Part shown: positions 1 to 9,700 of the stretch, one piece after another | Layout: each line of letters starts with the position of its first letter | How positions within the stretch are numbered: the first letter of the stretch is position 1 | DNA from: Rapidithrix thailandica | GTDB taxonomy: Bacteria; Bacteroidota; Bacteroidia; Cytophagales; Flammeovirgaceae | DNA length: 64,000 nucleotides | Direction: 5' to 3' | Assembly: GCF_039710355.1 (NCBI RefSeq) | Contig: NZ_JBDKWZ010000026.1 | Location: 1-64,000, forward strand | Notes under the pieces: generated by a model | The model's input: the letters and a program-made list of their open reading frames with translations, nothing else | Told to the model about the DNA's origin: nothing | Database searches by the model: none | Translations under genes and position numbers: made by a program

Positions 1-111
1 AATGCTTGGCAAAATGACCGCAACAACAAAGAAAGTCGGATAAACTGGCAGTTTACCACCAAGGAATCAAGAGTGAAACTAAAAAGACTTTATCCGTCAT
101 TTAATGATTAA
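1..111 (+). mobile_element. IS630-type transposase, C-terminal fragment (cut by window edge)
   Basis: Reading from base 1 there are 36 codons and a TAA at 109-111. The translated tail has the features of IS630-family DDE transposase C-termini: a W-x-x-x-R-N stretch, an I-x-W-x-F-T segment and a K-L-x-R-L-Y-P ending. The 5' part lies outside the window, so it is not known whether the element is intact. No clear terminal inverted repeat or TA duplication could be assigned downstream. The family assignment rests on this short motif string only. Confidence 0.55.
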
Positions 112-162
112 CATAACACTAGACAAATTTGTATAGCAGTTATGATGGTAGAGCGTTCTCAT

Positions 163-189
163 GACTGAAGCCAGCAAGCGGCTTCAGTC
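163..189. other. Perfect 10-bp hairpin overlapping the end of the DUF4180 gene
   Basis: GACTGAAGCC (163-172) and GGCTTCAGTC (180-189) form a perfect stem with a 7-nt loop. The 3' arm overlaps the stop codon of the leftward gene. Neither strand has a T-run after the stem, so it is a weak terminator candidate at best. It could also belong to the end of the insertion element to its left. Confidence 0.4.
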
Positions 190-550
190 AACAACTGGAA
201 AGTATTTCGAGGGCTTGTTGGGTGGAGTTGACAAAATTGACAAGCCCTGTTTTATTGCTTTCAAATATAAAATCCCGAAGGCTTTGGCTATCCACTTGCG
301 TAAAATCCCCTACAATTGCCAGCCGGACCCGGTAATTTGAAAACTTTTGCAAAATCTCACCTGCCATTTGGGTTTTCAAGTCAAAAAAATCAGGTGTTAT
401 GTTCTGTTGATGAAGTACTAAGCTATCAAACCCCTGATAATACACATTACCTAATACATCCAATCCCTCTTCTGCCGATGCTATTACAATACGGTCTGAG
501 ATGATTTCGGCTATTTTTGAACCGTTAAAGAGATGAGTTTTAATTTCCAT
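188..550 (-). CDS. DUF4180 domain protein
   Basis: A cytosolic protein of about 120 residues that matches the DUF4180 family in length and layout: an N-terminal beta-strand segment around 'GSKIAEIISD', a central 'DFFDLKTQMAGEILQKF' helix, and a C-terminal 'FIFESNK' region. The function of the family is not known. An upstream in-frame ATG at 604 would add 18 residues not typical of the family, so the ATG at 550 is preferred. A TAnnTTTG element lies about 50 bp upstream. The gene stands alone and ends in a perfect hairpin. There is no signal peptide or membrane segment. Confidence 0.75.
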   Translation of the reverse strand: MEIKTHLFNGSKIAEIISDRIVIASAEEGLDVLGNVYYQGFDSLVLHQQNITPDFFDLKTQMAGEILQKFSNYRVRLAIVGDFTQVDSQSLRDFIFESNKTGLVNFVNSTQQALEILSSC

Positions 551-601
551 GGTACCGTGAAGTAAGTTGTCAGAAGAATATGCTCCAAAAGGTAACAAAC
601 T

Positions 602-609
602 CAAAGCTA
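602..609 (-). promoter_or_regulatory. Candidate -7 promoter element for the DUF4180 gene
   Basis: The minus strand reads TAGCTTTG, a match to the Bacteroidota TAnnTTTG element, about 50 bp before the preferred ATG at 550. No TTG was seen at the expected -33 spacing. Confidence 0.4.
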
Positions 610-704
610 TCTAAATTATTTAAGAATTAATTGGTAATTAGCTTTATTAACTCCAAGTATAGGGTGAGGGTTTTTCAGTTGTAAAAACAAATAAATGCCA
701 GATC

Positions 705-746
705 TGTAAAAAATAAAATCCCCCGGAAGACCTAAGCCGGGGGATT
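705..746 (-). terminator. Rho-independent terminator of the duplicated-domain gene
   Basis: AATCCCCCGG (717-726) and CCGGGGGATT (737-746) form a perfect 10-bp stem. On the minus strand it is followed by a T-rich tract (705-716). It lies 18 bp beyond the stop codon of the leftward gene ending at 765. Confidence 0.85.
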
Positions 747-764
747 GGTTATGATACAGGCAAA

Positions 765-1508
765 TTAACTTTTCGGTATTTTTTTTAATTCCTCCAGTCC
801 CTTGTCAAACAGTTCTTGGGCCAGGGCATCCCCCAAATCGAAATGCACAAAAACGGCATTTTGTTTTTCCGGCTCGGAATAAGAGAAGTCCTCATAGTGC
901 TGAATTCCTGCTTGTTTTAACATGTCCCGGATATCTTCCCAAAACTGCTTGTCCATGCAAATCAGCCCCTCCTGTTTTACATACCATTCCATAGGATCAA
1001 AAATAGCGTGCAGAGACCCCACTACTTTTTTTTCTGGAGATACGCAGGTATTGGCTTCCAAAGACACCCCGATGGTCTTTTGGGTTTGGGTATGTCCCCC
1101 ACTCCGCCCATCGGTAGATGCGGAGCCGCTTATCAAATAGAACTGCCTTTCTACAAAGCCTTTTACATACAGTTCTTCGGCCAGATCAGGTCCCAAATCA
1201 AAATCCACAAAGTCATCTCCTTGCATGCCCTGTTCTGAGTAACAAATATCTTCATAGTGTTGTAAGCCAGCGTTTTTTAACAAATCCCGGACATCCTTTT
1301 CAAACTGTGCATCGGTATAAATCAACCCTTCCTGTTTCACATCCCATTCTTTGGGGTCAAAATAAGCCATCAAATGCCCCATAACTCCTAAATCCTCGTC
1401 CAAGTAGATGCCACTAGGCACCAATTCTACTGTGAGGGTTCTTTGCGTTTGCGAAAAATAACCACTCTGTCCGTCAGTGGATGCGGGTCCTTTGGCAAGA
1501 TAATCCAT
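765..1508 (-). CDS. Hypothetical protein made of two tandem copies of one ~120-residue unit
   Basis: I do not recognise a named family. The protein (about 247 residues from the ATG at 1508) is a direct duplication. Both halves contain 'ASTDG-SG---TQ', then 'DP-EW-VKQEGLI', then 'AG-QHYED--YSE', then 'FDLG--LA-EL--KG'. There is no signal peptide or membrane segment, and the protein is acidic and probably cytosolic. An upstream ATG at 1541 is possible but lies on top of the likely promoter (TACATTTG at 1539-1546), so the start at 1508 is preferred. A strong terminator follows. The gene is monocistronic. The second copy has diverged in its N-terminal third, which suggests an old duplication. Confidence 0.7.
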   Translation of the reverse strand: MDYLAKGPASTDGQSGYFSQTQRTLTVELVPSGIYLDEDLGVMGHLMAYFDPKEWDVKQEGLIYTDAQFEKDVRDLLKNAGLQHYEDICYSEQGMQGDDFVDFDLGPDLAEELYVKGFVERQFYLISGSASTDGRSGGHTQTQKTIGVSLEANTCVSPEKKVVGSLHAIFDPMEWYVKQEGLICMDKQFWEDIRDMLKQAGIQHYEDFSYSEPEKQNAVFVHFDLGDALAQELFDKGLEELKKIPKS

Positions 1509-1538
1509 AGTTTTTGTTTTGGTTCGAAATTGAGAATT

Positions 1539-1546
1539 CAAATGTA
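1539..1546 (-). promoter_or_regulatory. Candidate -7 promoter element for the duplicated-domain gene
   Basis: The minus strand reads TACATTTG (TAnnTTTG consensus) about 31 bp upstream of the ATG at 1508. Confidence 0.5.
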
Positions 1547-1649
1547 AACAGCCTTTGGAAAAGATACCTCCTTGTTTCCGGGGATTTTATGATTTACCTG
1601 AGAATAGCAGTAGAAACAAGGGCCAACAAACTCTTTACAACCGATAAAA

Positions 1650-2747
1650 TCAGCGTTTCAATTTTTCCATCTCTTGCTTATATACCCTGTTGAGGTAGTG
1701 AATGACCGCTCCTCTTTTTTCTTGGTCTTCCCCCATCAAAAGGGCCCTCAATAAGGCATAATGCGAATGAATGAAAAGAAGCTCCGTACTATTACTGGCA
1801 AAGTAAAGGTAATTAGCACATAATGTTCGATCATCGAGATGCGCATTCGCAAAATCACCTACATAGCGGTTTGCTGCCTTATCAAAGCGATAGTGTATTT
1901 CAGTAGAGTCATTGACAATTGAAATAAAATGATTTTCCTTACTTGTCAACTGACAATCATAAACAAATTGAAGGCGTAACGGGTCGGTACTAATTAGTGT
2001 TGCTTGCATTCTGTATGCTCTTATACCCCACGGAAATTGGAGGTTTGCCTCTTTAAGTTCCGTCAACACAGGCAGCAATGCGTTATCCGAATATTTATAA
2101 AAATTGAATTGAAACCACCACGTTCCCGAGCCACTGCCATAATTTACAGGATAATAAATAAGCGTCTCATTTTTCTGATTTTTAAAGTGTTTCAACGCCA
2201 ATCCGTACCGGTGATAGACTTGGTGTTTGGCGATGAGTGTATTTTTGGAAAAGAAATACACATCATTTTCCCACATACCCGGATAACCAATCGATATGGC
2301 AAATTTGTCAAAGTCAAACCTGTTTTTATCAAATGAAATCAACTCGGCCGGGATATGTCCCTCATGAACCATATTCAAGTATATGCTATCTTTTTCAAAG
2401 TCCGGAAAAATTCTCTTTGCCAAGGTCAATGCCAACTTTCCCTTCCGGCAAGCTTCTTTTAATTGAGCCATATCCGCATCGTTTATTTTCATATTCAACA
2501 CCTCTTGCCCGTTCAATGTCGAATCGACTTTAACGGATACTTCCTTTATCCAGGTTTCCGGATCAAGCCCCTGAATACTATCAAGGAAATCAGTAAGTCT
2601 TTTTTCTCCAAGAAAAGTATTTTTGGTCGATTCTGTTGAAGCCGAAATAGACTGTGCGTTCAATATTTCACCGTTAAAAACGATGAAACTGTATAGTACG
2701 ATGAACCATAGATTTTTTTTCATAAATACCAGTACTTTTTTCATCAA
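1650..2747 (-). CDS. Secreted hypothetical protein
   Basis: The 365-residue product begins with a lysine-rich n-region, a hydrophobic core (about residues 12-30) and a plausible signal peptidase I site after 'LNAQ', so it is probably exported to the periplasm. The mature part has no domain I can name. It is rich in aromatic residues and has a 'YGSGSGTWWFQFNFYKY' segment near the middle that suggests a beta-sandwich. The start is ambiguous between adjacent ATGs at 2747 and 2744 and one at 2723. A TAAATTTG element lies about 65 bp upstream. The gene is monocistronic; the next gene upstream is more than 1 kb away on the other strand. Confidence 0.7.
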   Translation of the reverse strand: MMKKVLVFMKKNLWFIVLYSFIVFNGEILNAQSISASTESTKNTFLGEKRLTDFLDSIQGLDPETWIKEVSVKVDSTLNGQEVLNMKINDADMAQLKEACRKGKLALTLAKRIFPDFEKDSIYLNMVHEGHIPAELISFDKNRFDFDKFAISIGYPGMWENDVYFFSKNTLIAKHQVYHRYGLALKHFKNQKNETLIYYPVNYGSGSGTWWFQFNFYKYSDNALLPVLTELKEANLQFPWGIRAYRMQATLISTDPLRLQFVYDCQLTSKENHFISIVNDSTEIHYRFDKAANRYVGDFANAHLDDRTLCANYLYFASNSTELLFIHSHYALLRALLMGEDQEKRGAVIHYLNRVYKQEMEKLKR

Positions 2748-2812
2748 AGCACTTATTCGCTTTTATCAATAATTTACAAGGCTTGAGGTTGAGTTTTTCT
2801 GATCTCTCCGTC

Positions 2813-2820
2813 CAAATTTA
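2813..2820 (-). promoter_or_regulatory. Candidate -7 promoter element for the secreted hypothetical gene
   Basis: The minus strand reads TAAATTTG (TAnnTTTG) about 65 bp upstream of the ATG at 2747. No matching -33 TTG was found. Confidence 0.4.
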
Positions 2821-3894
2821 CATCACGATACGGGTTTATTTACCCACGAAGCAAAATTTCATGAGTCCTCTATCGACACAGACAAGCCTTAATATAACAA
2901 TCAACCGACGAAAATTCTTTACTTGTAACAAGTAACGGGGCAGACAGGATGAATTGTAAAATAAAGTACTTTACCGAATGCCCTCAAACAAAAAACTTAC
3001 AAGAGAACAGTTAAGCGCAATCTGATTTTTGCCTATAAAGAACATTTCTCTTTTGCACAATCATGAAACATTGCAACAGCCAGATAAAGCAATACCATAT
3101 TATAGTTAATTTATATTAAATTAGCACATTGCACTTTTAATTCGCTTTTTGAATGAGAAGCCGCGAACAAGGGGCATATAGGGAAATGATCACAATTTGT
3201 AAGAAATAAAGGGTGTAAGCTTGGAAACCACCCTGCCTGACAAAGACTCCAATGACCTCTAATACGTTCTTTGATACTTAGCAGTACATTTTGGGGAAAA
3301 TGAACAAAATATGAACTTCTGTAAATATTTATATTTTTATGTAACCTCCGTATTATTTTTTCAGTAAAATAATAATGTGAATATGGTAGTAAAACAGGAA
3401 AGAATTCAGGGCAAACAAATTACGGCTACTCCTCTCATCATTCTTTTGCCATAGAAGTATTTAACAGAATTATTTTAATTCTTATTAATGATCGACAACA
3501 ATTAGATCTGTTTTAACTGCAATACGTCAAGTTTTGCAGATTGGAAAGTAAAAAGGCTTTCCCTTACCAAGGACATACTCTCATCAAACATCTTAAAATA
3601 GTGATAAATGGAGACGGACCCGTCTCATAGGGGAGTACTTTGTCATTCATTTCACAAAAAGAAAAGTAATTGTCATCATTCATACCAGAATCTTATAAAA
3701 CTTACGTTTAAAAACTTTTAACTAACAGTAATCTATGGATAAATTTTTTGTACGCTCAAGCTCCTCCGGAAAGGTCGGTTTTTTATACACACCCAAGGAG
3801 AAAAATCATTAAATACCGTATTGGGTCATTCATTGATAAAAAGAGGCTCACTCCTCTTCCGGAAATACTATGTCTAACTCTTTAAGTGAAGGTA
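2821..3894. other. 1.07-kb gene-free stretch between divergent genes
   Basis: No open frame of useful length is present on either strand and no family fragment could be recognised. It is AT-rich and holds one AT-only inverted repeat (3351-3359 with 3366-3374, 9 bp) and a small GC-rich palindrome (GAGACG/CGTCTC at 3611-3626). It must contain the promoter of the rightward flotillin unit, but no good TAnnTTTG match was seen close to 3895. It may be decayed coding sequence or hold an unrecognised RNA. Confidence 0.5.
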
Positions 3895-4530
3895 ATGGAA
3901 TTTTTAAAATATGCTTTAGAGTCAGTAAACCTGCCTTATACCTTTCTGATGATACTGATCTCGCTGTATTGGCTGGCTACATTTATTGGCATACTCGACC
4001 TCAGCAGTTTTGATTTGGATGCTGATGCAGATGTAGACATTGATGCAGATACAGACGTAGGTGTTTCCGGTGGAAGTGCTCTGAGTGGTGTACTACATTT
4101 TTTCCACATCGGTGAAATACCCGTTATGATCATCATCAGCTTCTTTGCCTTGTTTGCCTGGGTCGGGTCGGTCCTTGCCAACTATTACCTTGGCAATACT
4201 TCCTGGGGAATCGCAGCACTTTTAAGCATTCCGCTTTGTATCGGGAGTTTGTTGATCACCAAAGTGGCCTGTATGCCTTTTGTAAAAGTCTTTCAACACA
4301 TCAACAAGCCCGATGATATAGAGGTGGTAGGAAAGGTATGTACTTTACGCAGTCAGGCCGATGGGGAAAATATGGGCTTGGCAGAAGTAAAACTGGATGG
4401 AATCACCCAAACAGTATATGTAATTACTCACGATGGTTTGCCGCTTTCCAAAGGCGATCAGGCACTGGTGCTTCTGCGCAAAGAAAGCAAAAACTGCTAT
4501 GTGGTAGAGGCGTATCACGCTTCAATTTGA
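3895..4530 (+). CDS. YqiJ-like OB-fold membrane protein (DUF1449 type), flotillin partner
   Basis: The layout matches YqiJ-like proteins: an N-terminal membrane segment (about residues 10-35), an acidic loop of alternating Asp and Ala ('DLDADADVDIDADTD'), two more hydrophobic segments (about 75-130) and a C-terminal soluble OB-fold/NfeD-like domain (about 145-211). In the known family such proteins are encoded beside YqiK-type flotillins and are thought to work with them in membrane microdomains. The flotillin gene follows after 55 bp. The ATG at 3895 is preferred over the GTG at 3886 because it gives the usual family N-terminus. Confidence in the family is high; the exact role is not known. 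Confidence 0.85.
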   Translation: MEFLKYALESVNLPYTFLMILISLYWLATFIGILDLSSFDLDADADVDIDADTDVGVSGGSALSGVLHFFHIGEIPVMIIISFFALFAWVGSVLANYYLGNTSWGIAALLSIPLCIGSLLITKVACMPFVKVFQHINKPDDIEVVGKVCTLRSQADGENMGLAEVKLDGITQTVYVITHDGLPLSKGDQALVLLRKESKNCYVVEAYHASI

Positions 4531-4585
4531 ATGAAACATTTTACTTATATCAAACTGAATTACAAATTTTTAATTTCTAAAACGT

Positions 4586-6643
4586 ATGCTTGGAGAAACT
4601 CTAATTATTATTTTGATTGTCGCTGCAGTCATTGTCTTTGGTACGATTGCCCTAGTCGCCAGTTTTTACAAAAAGATCCCACAGGGAAAAGTCATTGTCC
4701 GTACAGGGGTTGGCGGTTCTAAAGTCTTTTTTAACGGAGGGATGGTTGTACCAATATTGCACAGAATGGAAGTGATGGATATTTCCGTGCAGAATTTTGA
4801 AATTAACAGGGAAGGCAAAAACGGATTGATTTGTAAAGATCACCTCCGTGCAGATATACGGGTCGCATTCTTTGTGAGGGTCAACCGCGACAATGTGATG
4901 GATGTGGCTCAAGCTATCGGTTGCGAACGGGCTTCGGATACCAGTCTGTTGATTAATCTGTTTGAAGCAAAGTTTTCAGAAGCGCTAAAAACCGTGGGTA
5001 AACAATTCGACTTCATCGATCTATACAACTCCAGAGATGAGTTGAACAACATGGTCAGAAAAGCCATCGGTACCGATCTGAACGGATACATTTTGGAAGA
5101 CTGTGCCATTGATCACTTAGAGCAAACACCTCCTTCTTTCCTGGATCCCGACAATATTCTGGATTCCGAAGGTATCAAAAAGATTACCGAAAAAACGGCT
5201 GAACAAAAAATATTGGCCAACAAAATCCGGAACGATGAGGTGAAAACCATCAAAAAGCAGGATGTGGAAAGAAAGGAAGCCGTATTGGAATTGGAAAAAC
5301 AACAATCGGAAGCCGAAGAGAAGCAAAAAAGGGAAATTGCCAACATTCGCTCAAGAGAAAATTCTGCGGCCTCCATGGTAGAACAAGAGGAAAGGTTGAA
5401 AGCTGAGAATGCCCGTATCCGTGTAGATGAAGAGCTGGAAATTGCCAACCAAAATAAAGAACGGCAGGTAATCATTGCGCAAAAGAACAAAGAGAAAGTA
5501 GATGCGGTAGAGTCCGAGCGCCTGGAAAAAGAAAGAATGCTGGAAGAAACCGAAAGAGAAAAAATCGTTTCGCTGGCACAAATTGCCAAAGAAAAAGCGC
5601 TCGAAGAGGAAAAACGCAATATTCAGGATGTCATTAAAGAGCGGATCATTCTTGAAAAATCCGTAGTGGAAGAGCAAGAGAAAATCAAAGATACTCAAGC
5701 CTTTGCAGAAGCAGAGCGTCTCAAAAAGGTATCCATCACCAAGGCAGAACAAGAAGCCGAAGAAGAGTTACTGAAAGAAGTAAAATCTGCGGAAGCGCAA
5801 AGGCAAGCGGCTGAAATCAAAGCGAAACAAAAACGTATTGATGCAGATGCGGACTTCATGATTGCCGAAAAGCAAGCGGAAGCGACCAAAGTACTGGCCA
5901 AAGCGAAAGTGGAAGACGAAGCTGCCCAAGGTCTGGCCGAAGCCAAAGTGATCGAATCCAAAGCGCAAGCGCAGGAATTGCAGGCCACGGCCGATGCGAA
6001 AACCATCGAAGAAACCGCCATTGCAGAAGCAAAAGGAATGGAAGCCAAAGCTCAGGCCATCGAAAAACAAGGAATGGCCGAAGCCAAAGTGGCACAAGAG
6101 AAAGCCTTGGTGGAAGCACAAAGAATCAAAGCCGAAGCAGAAGCCAACAAATTGCTGGATGAAGCCGGTAGAGATTTGGAAGAGTTCCGCTTGAAATTGC
6201 AAATGGAAAAAGACTTGGAAATGGCAAAAGTCAACGTACAGAAAGACATTGCCTTGGCACAAGCCCAAATCATGAGTGAAGGCTTGAAAGCCGCCAACAT
6301 CGATATTGTGGGTGGAGATAGCATGTTCTTTGAGAAAATCATTCAATCCATTACCAGCAGCAAGTCCGTAGACCGGTTTGTCAATCACAGCCAGACGGTT
6401 CAGGAAATCAAACATAACTTGCTTGATTCTGAGAATGGCAACATGCTTGAAAATGTAAAAAACATGATTGCAAAATTTGGCTTGACCTCCGAAGATATTC
6501 GCAACCTGAGTGTATCCGCTTTGTTACTGAAGCTCTCCAGCTATACCAATGACAGCAAGGAGAAGAATATGTTGGAAAATCTGATGGAACACGCTAAAAA
6601 TACGGGCCTTGCCGATATACCGGTGAAGACCTTGGGTATCTAA
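4586..6643 (+). CDS. Flotillin family protein (YqiK-like SPFH scaffold)
   Basis: A 685-residue SPFH protein. Residues 1-25 form a membrane anchor, followed by the SPFH/band-7 core ('PQGKVIVRTGVGG', then 'DIRVAFFVRVNRDNV'; about residues 30-190). A very long coiled coil rich in Ala, Glu, Lys and Gln runs from about 190 to 560, and a C-terminal region (560-685) contains the 'GGDSMFFEKI' motif typical of YqiK-type flotillins. The role is scaffolding of membrane microdomains by oligomerisation. Its coiled coil creates long false frames on the opposite strand. It is co-oriented with the upstream YqiJ-like gene and followed by a strong hairpin with a T-run before the AAA+ gene, so the downstream gene may be expressed at a lower level. 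Confidence 0.92.
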   Translation: MLGETLIIILIVAAVIVFGTIALVASFYKKIPQGKVIVRTGVGGSKVFFNGGMVVPILHRMEVMDISVQNFEINREGKNGLICKDHLRADIRVAFFVRVNRDNVMDVAQAIGCERASDTSLLINLFEAKFSEALKTVGKQFDFIDLYNSRDELNNMVRKAIGTDLNGYILEDCAIDHLEQTPPSFLDPDNILDSEGIKKITEKTAEQKILANKIRNDEVKTIKKQDVERKEAVLELEKQQSEAEEKQKREIANIRSRENSAASMVEQEERLKAENARIRVDEELEIANQNKERQVIIAQKNKEKVDAVESERLEKERMLEETEREKIVSLAQIAKEKALEEEKRNIQDVIKERIILEKSVVEEQEKIKDTQAFAEAERLKKVSITKAEQEAEEELLKEVKSAEAQRQAAEIKAKQKRIDADADFMIAEKQAEATKVLAKAKVEDEAAQGLAEAKVIESKAQAQELQATADAKTIEETAIAEAKGMEAKAQAIEKQGMAEAKVAQEKALVEAQRIKAEAEANKLLDEAGRDLEEFRLKLQMEKDLEMAKVNVQKDIALAQAQIMSEGLKAANIDIVGGDSMFFEKIIQSITSSKSVDRFVNHSQTVQEIKHNLLDSENGNMLENVKNMIAKFGLTSEDIRNLSVSALLLKLSSYTNDSKEKNMLENLMEHAKNTGLADIPVKTLGI

Positions 6644-6652
6644 CCATCAGTA

Positions 6653-6725
6653 ACAGTTGTGCATTCAAACCGGCCCTTCGTAAACCTCCGGATGCCGGTT
6701 TGGATGCCGGCACAACTGTCTTTTT
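6653..6725 (+). terminator. Large hairpin with T-run between flotillin and AAA+ genes
   Basis: An outer stem ACAGTTGTGC/GCACAACTGT (6653-6662 with 6710-6719) encloses an inner stem CAAACCGGC/GCCGGTTTG (6666-6674 with 6694-6702), followed by TTTTT at 6721-6725. It is a strong intrinsic terminator or attenuator inside an otherwise co-directional gene unit. Confidence 0.8.
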
Positions 6726-6791
6726 AACCTGTTAGAACACTTCTTACAGTACTTAAAATTTGATAATGGTACTTATATTTATCATCTGCTA

Positions 6792-9700
6792 ATGGAAGAA
6801 AATTCAACACCACAAGCTTCGGAAGCGCCACAAATTGATGCGGGTACCTATGAGATCCTGAGGCAGAGGCTGAAGCAAAGTGGCAATACACTACAGGAAA
6901 AATTAAATCAACTCAACCAGGTCCGGAAAGATACCTTCGGAAATATCCCCACTACTTTACTTAAAAACGAGCGGATCAGTACGGAAAACAACTGTATCCC
7001 CCGTGATATGATTGCCGTTGGAGACCATTTCCTTTTTGGGTACAATGTGCATATCGGTTTAAAATCCGAAGTGGAAGTCTCCGATGTTTTCAGTGTGTAT
7101 CAATTCCGTTCGGAAGATCATAGTTTCCATCTAAAAGAGCTGTCACTATTATCTGACGAGCGTTTTTCCGAAGATTTCCGCCAACTCTACAAGTACTATA
7201 AACATACAACCTTTGCAAAATTTGTGGTTATCGGGCCACACCTTTATCTCAAGTTTCAGACTTCCAAAAACACCAACAGTGTAAAAGCTTTCAAGTTTTT
7301 AATGGAAGACGGAGAGCTACAGTACATCGACAACCGTAGCGACCATGAAATAAAATACCCGGAGCAACACGAACTGGAATGGAAAAGGGCCAGCCGTGAC
7401 CACCACCGGGAAGGGGATCACCCTCATATTTCCATTCTGGACAAGGTGTTTGTGGAAACTATTGGTGGTGACCTCACCATCAAAATTGAAGACAACACCG
7501 AGTCAGGCGAGGGAATTTATCAGGAAGAGGTCAGCCATCACGAGCAAACACTGGACGATGCGGAAATTTACTTTGCCGATTTGGGTAACTTGATCTTGCT
7601 GAAGATCAAGCCGTACATGGAAGAACATTTTCGCTTTTTCGTGTTTAACCACAAACTGGGCGAAGTACACCGGATCGACAGCATTAAAGACACTTGCGTA
7701 CTGCTACCCGATGAGCAGGGGATTATCTTTTCCCAAGGCTATTACTTGCAAACCGGAGAATTAAAGGTATATGACGAAAGCCTTACCGGAATGCGCTTTG
7801 AGAAAAAAATCATTTCTCCCAATGGAGAAGACTTTCTCTTTGTCTATTACAACCCGGCAGTAGGCGACTATGTTTTGCTCTCTTACAACAGGATAGAACA
7901 AGCTGTGGAAAGTCCGGTGACTTGTAGCGGTTTTTCCTTCTTCCGAAATGGAGAGTTGATATACTTCAGAGCTGACCACGAGCCTAAAAAGCACCATGCG
8001 CTTCAGCTTTGGCAAACTCCGTATGTACACCCTGACTACGAAGTCCCTACCCAAAACGAAAGCTATCTGTACAAGGTAGGAAACAAAGATATTGTAAGGG
8101 CGATGGCAGAATGTAACGAGTTGATGAAACTCTTACAAAAAGAAGATGCTTACGCCACCCTTTACCAGGATGTAGCCAAAAAATCCAGCGAGATCGGTGA
8201 CAGTTATTACTGGATCAGTCATGAGGAAGCCTATCAGATCGATACGGTTTTGACGGAAATCCACCAGAATGCCGTAGTGGCTATTGAGGAATTCGAAAAG
8301 GTAAGGAGAATAAAAAAGGCGACCCTCGAAGCCGTAGGGCAAATATCGCAGCAGGCAAAGGAGCTGATCGATAAGGTCAGAAGAAGACAATACAAGGAAA
8401 TAGATGATTTTGTGCAAACTCTTGCCAGCATTCGCAAACTTCGGGGAGACACGATCTCTTTAAAAGAACTGCGCTATGCGGATATTCCGGCCATTGAAGC
8501 TTTAGAGCAACAACTGGCCGAAAAAAATGAAGATGTTTCTCAAAAATGCGTACTCTTCCTTTTACAGGAAGACTCCTTACTTCCTTATCAGCAAAAAGTA
8601 GCCGGACAAAACGACAAGATCGAAGAGGTTAGTAAAGTCGCTGAAGCGGATGCCATTCAGGGGGAAAATGACCAGATCGGCCAGGAACTGGAAATGTTAA
8701 TCGAGATTGTCAGTAATCTTAAAATCGAAGATGCGACACAGACTACCGAAATCATCGATAGCATTTCCGACATTTATGCCTCACTCAACCAGGTAAAAGC
8801 CAAGTTAAAACAGGTGCGCAAAAACCTGTTGGGCACCGAAGCCAAAGCCGAGTTTGCGGCACAACTCCGCCTGATTGGTCAGTCTGTAGTCAACTACCTG
8901 GATGTAAGTGACTCTCCTCAGCGCTGTGAGGAATACATGACCCGGCTAATGGTACAATTGGAGGAATTGGAAGGTAAGTTTGCGGATTTCGATGAATTCA
9001 TCCCGCAACTGGCAGACAAAAGAGACGAAGTTTACCAAGCTTTTGAAAGTAGAAAACTCAACCTTGTTGAACAGCGAAACAAAAAAGCAACTTCGCTGCA
9101 AACAGCTGCCGAACGAATCTTAAAAAGCATTGAACACAAGGTAAAATCCTTTAAAGAGGTAAGCGAAATCAATGCCTACTTTGCCGCTGACATCATGGTG
9201 CACAAAGTGCAGGAAATGATTACGCAACTGCAATCGCTGGAGGATAACGTGAAGGCAGATGACTTGCAAAGTAAGTTGAATGCCACCAAGGAAGAAGCTG
9301 TCAGACAATTAAAAGACCGGAAGGATTTATTTGCCGAAGGTGAAAATGTCATCACACTGGGCAAGCACCGCTTCTCCGTGAATGTACAAGCCTTGGATGT
9401 GAGTCTGGTGCAACGTGACGGTGATTTGTATTACCACCTCTCCGGGACCAACTTCTTCGAAAAAGCGGATTTGGTTGACCATCAATTTCAGCCGGCCATC
9501 CTCACCCAGGAGATTGTTTCCGAAAACCGGGAGGTGTACCGGGGGGAATACTTGGCTTATCAATATTTGAAACAAATCAAGCAAGAGCAAACCTTGGACG
9601 CACATGCAGGCTTACCTGTAAAAGAGCTTGCGGAAAAAATCCAGGCATTTATGGCTCCTCGTTACCAAGAAGGTTATCAGAAAGGGGTTCATGATGCGGA

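Noticed and set aside
1..189. Right-hand terminal inverted repeat of the IS630 element
   Set aside because: Only one end is in the window; the hairpin at 163-189 cannot be compared with a left end.
5113..6415. Long minus-strand frames opposite the flotillin coiled coil
   Set aside because: They mirror the Ala/Glu/Lys-rich repeats of the real gene; low-complexity products rich in Phe, Leu and Ser.
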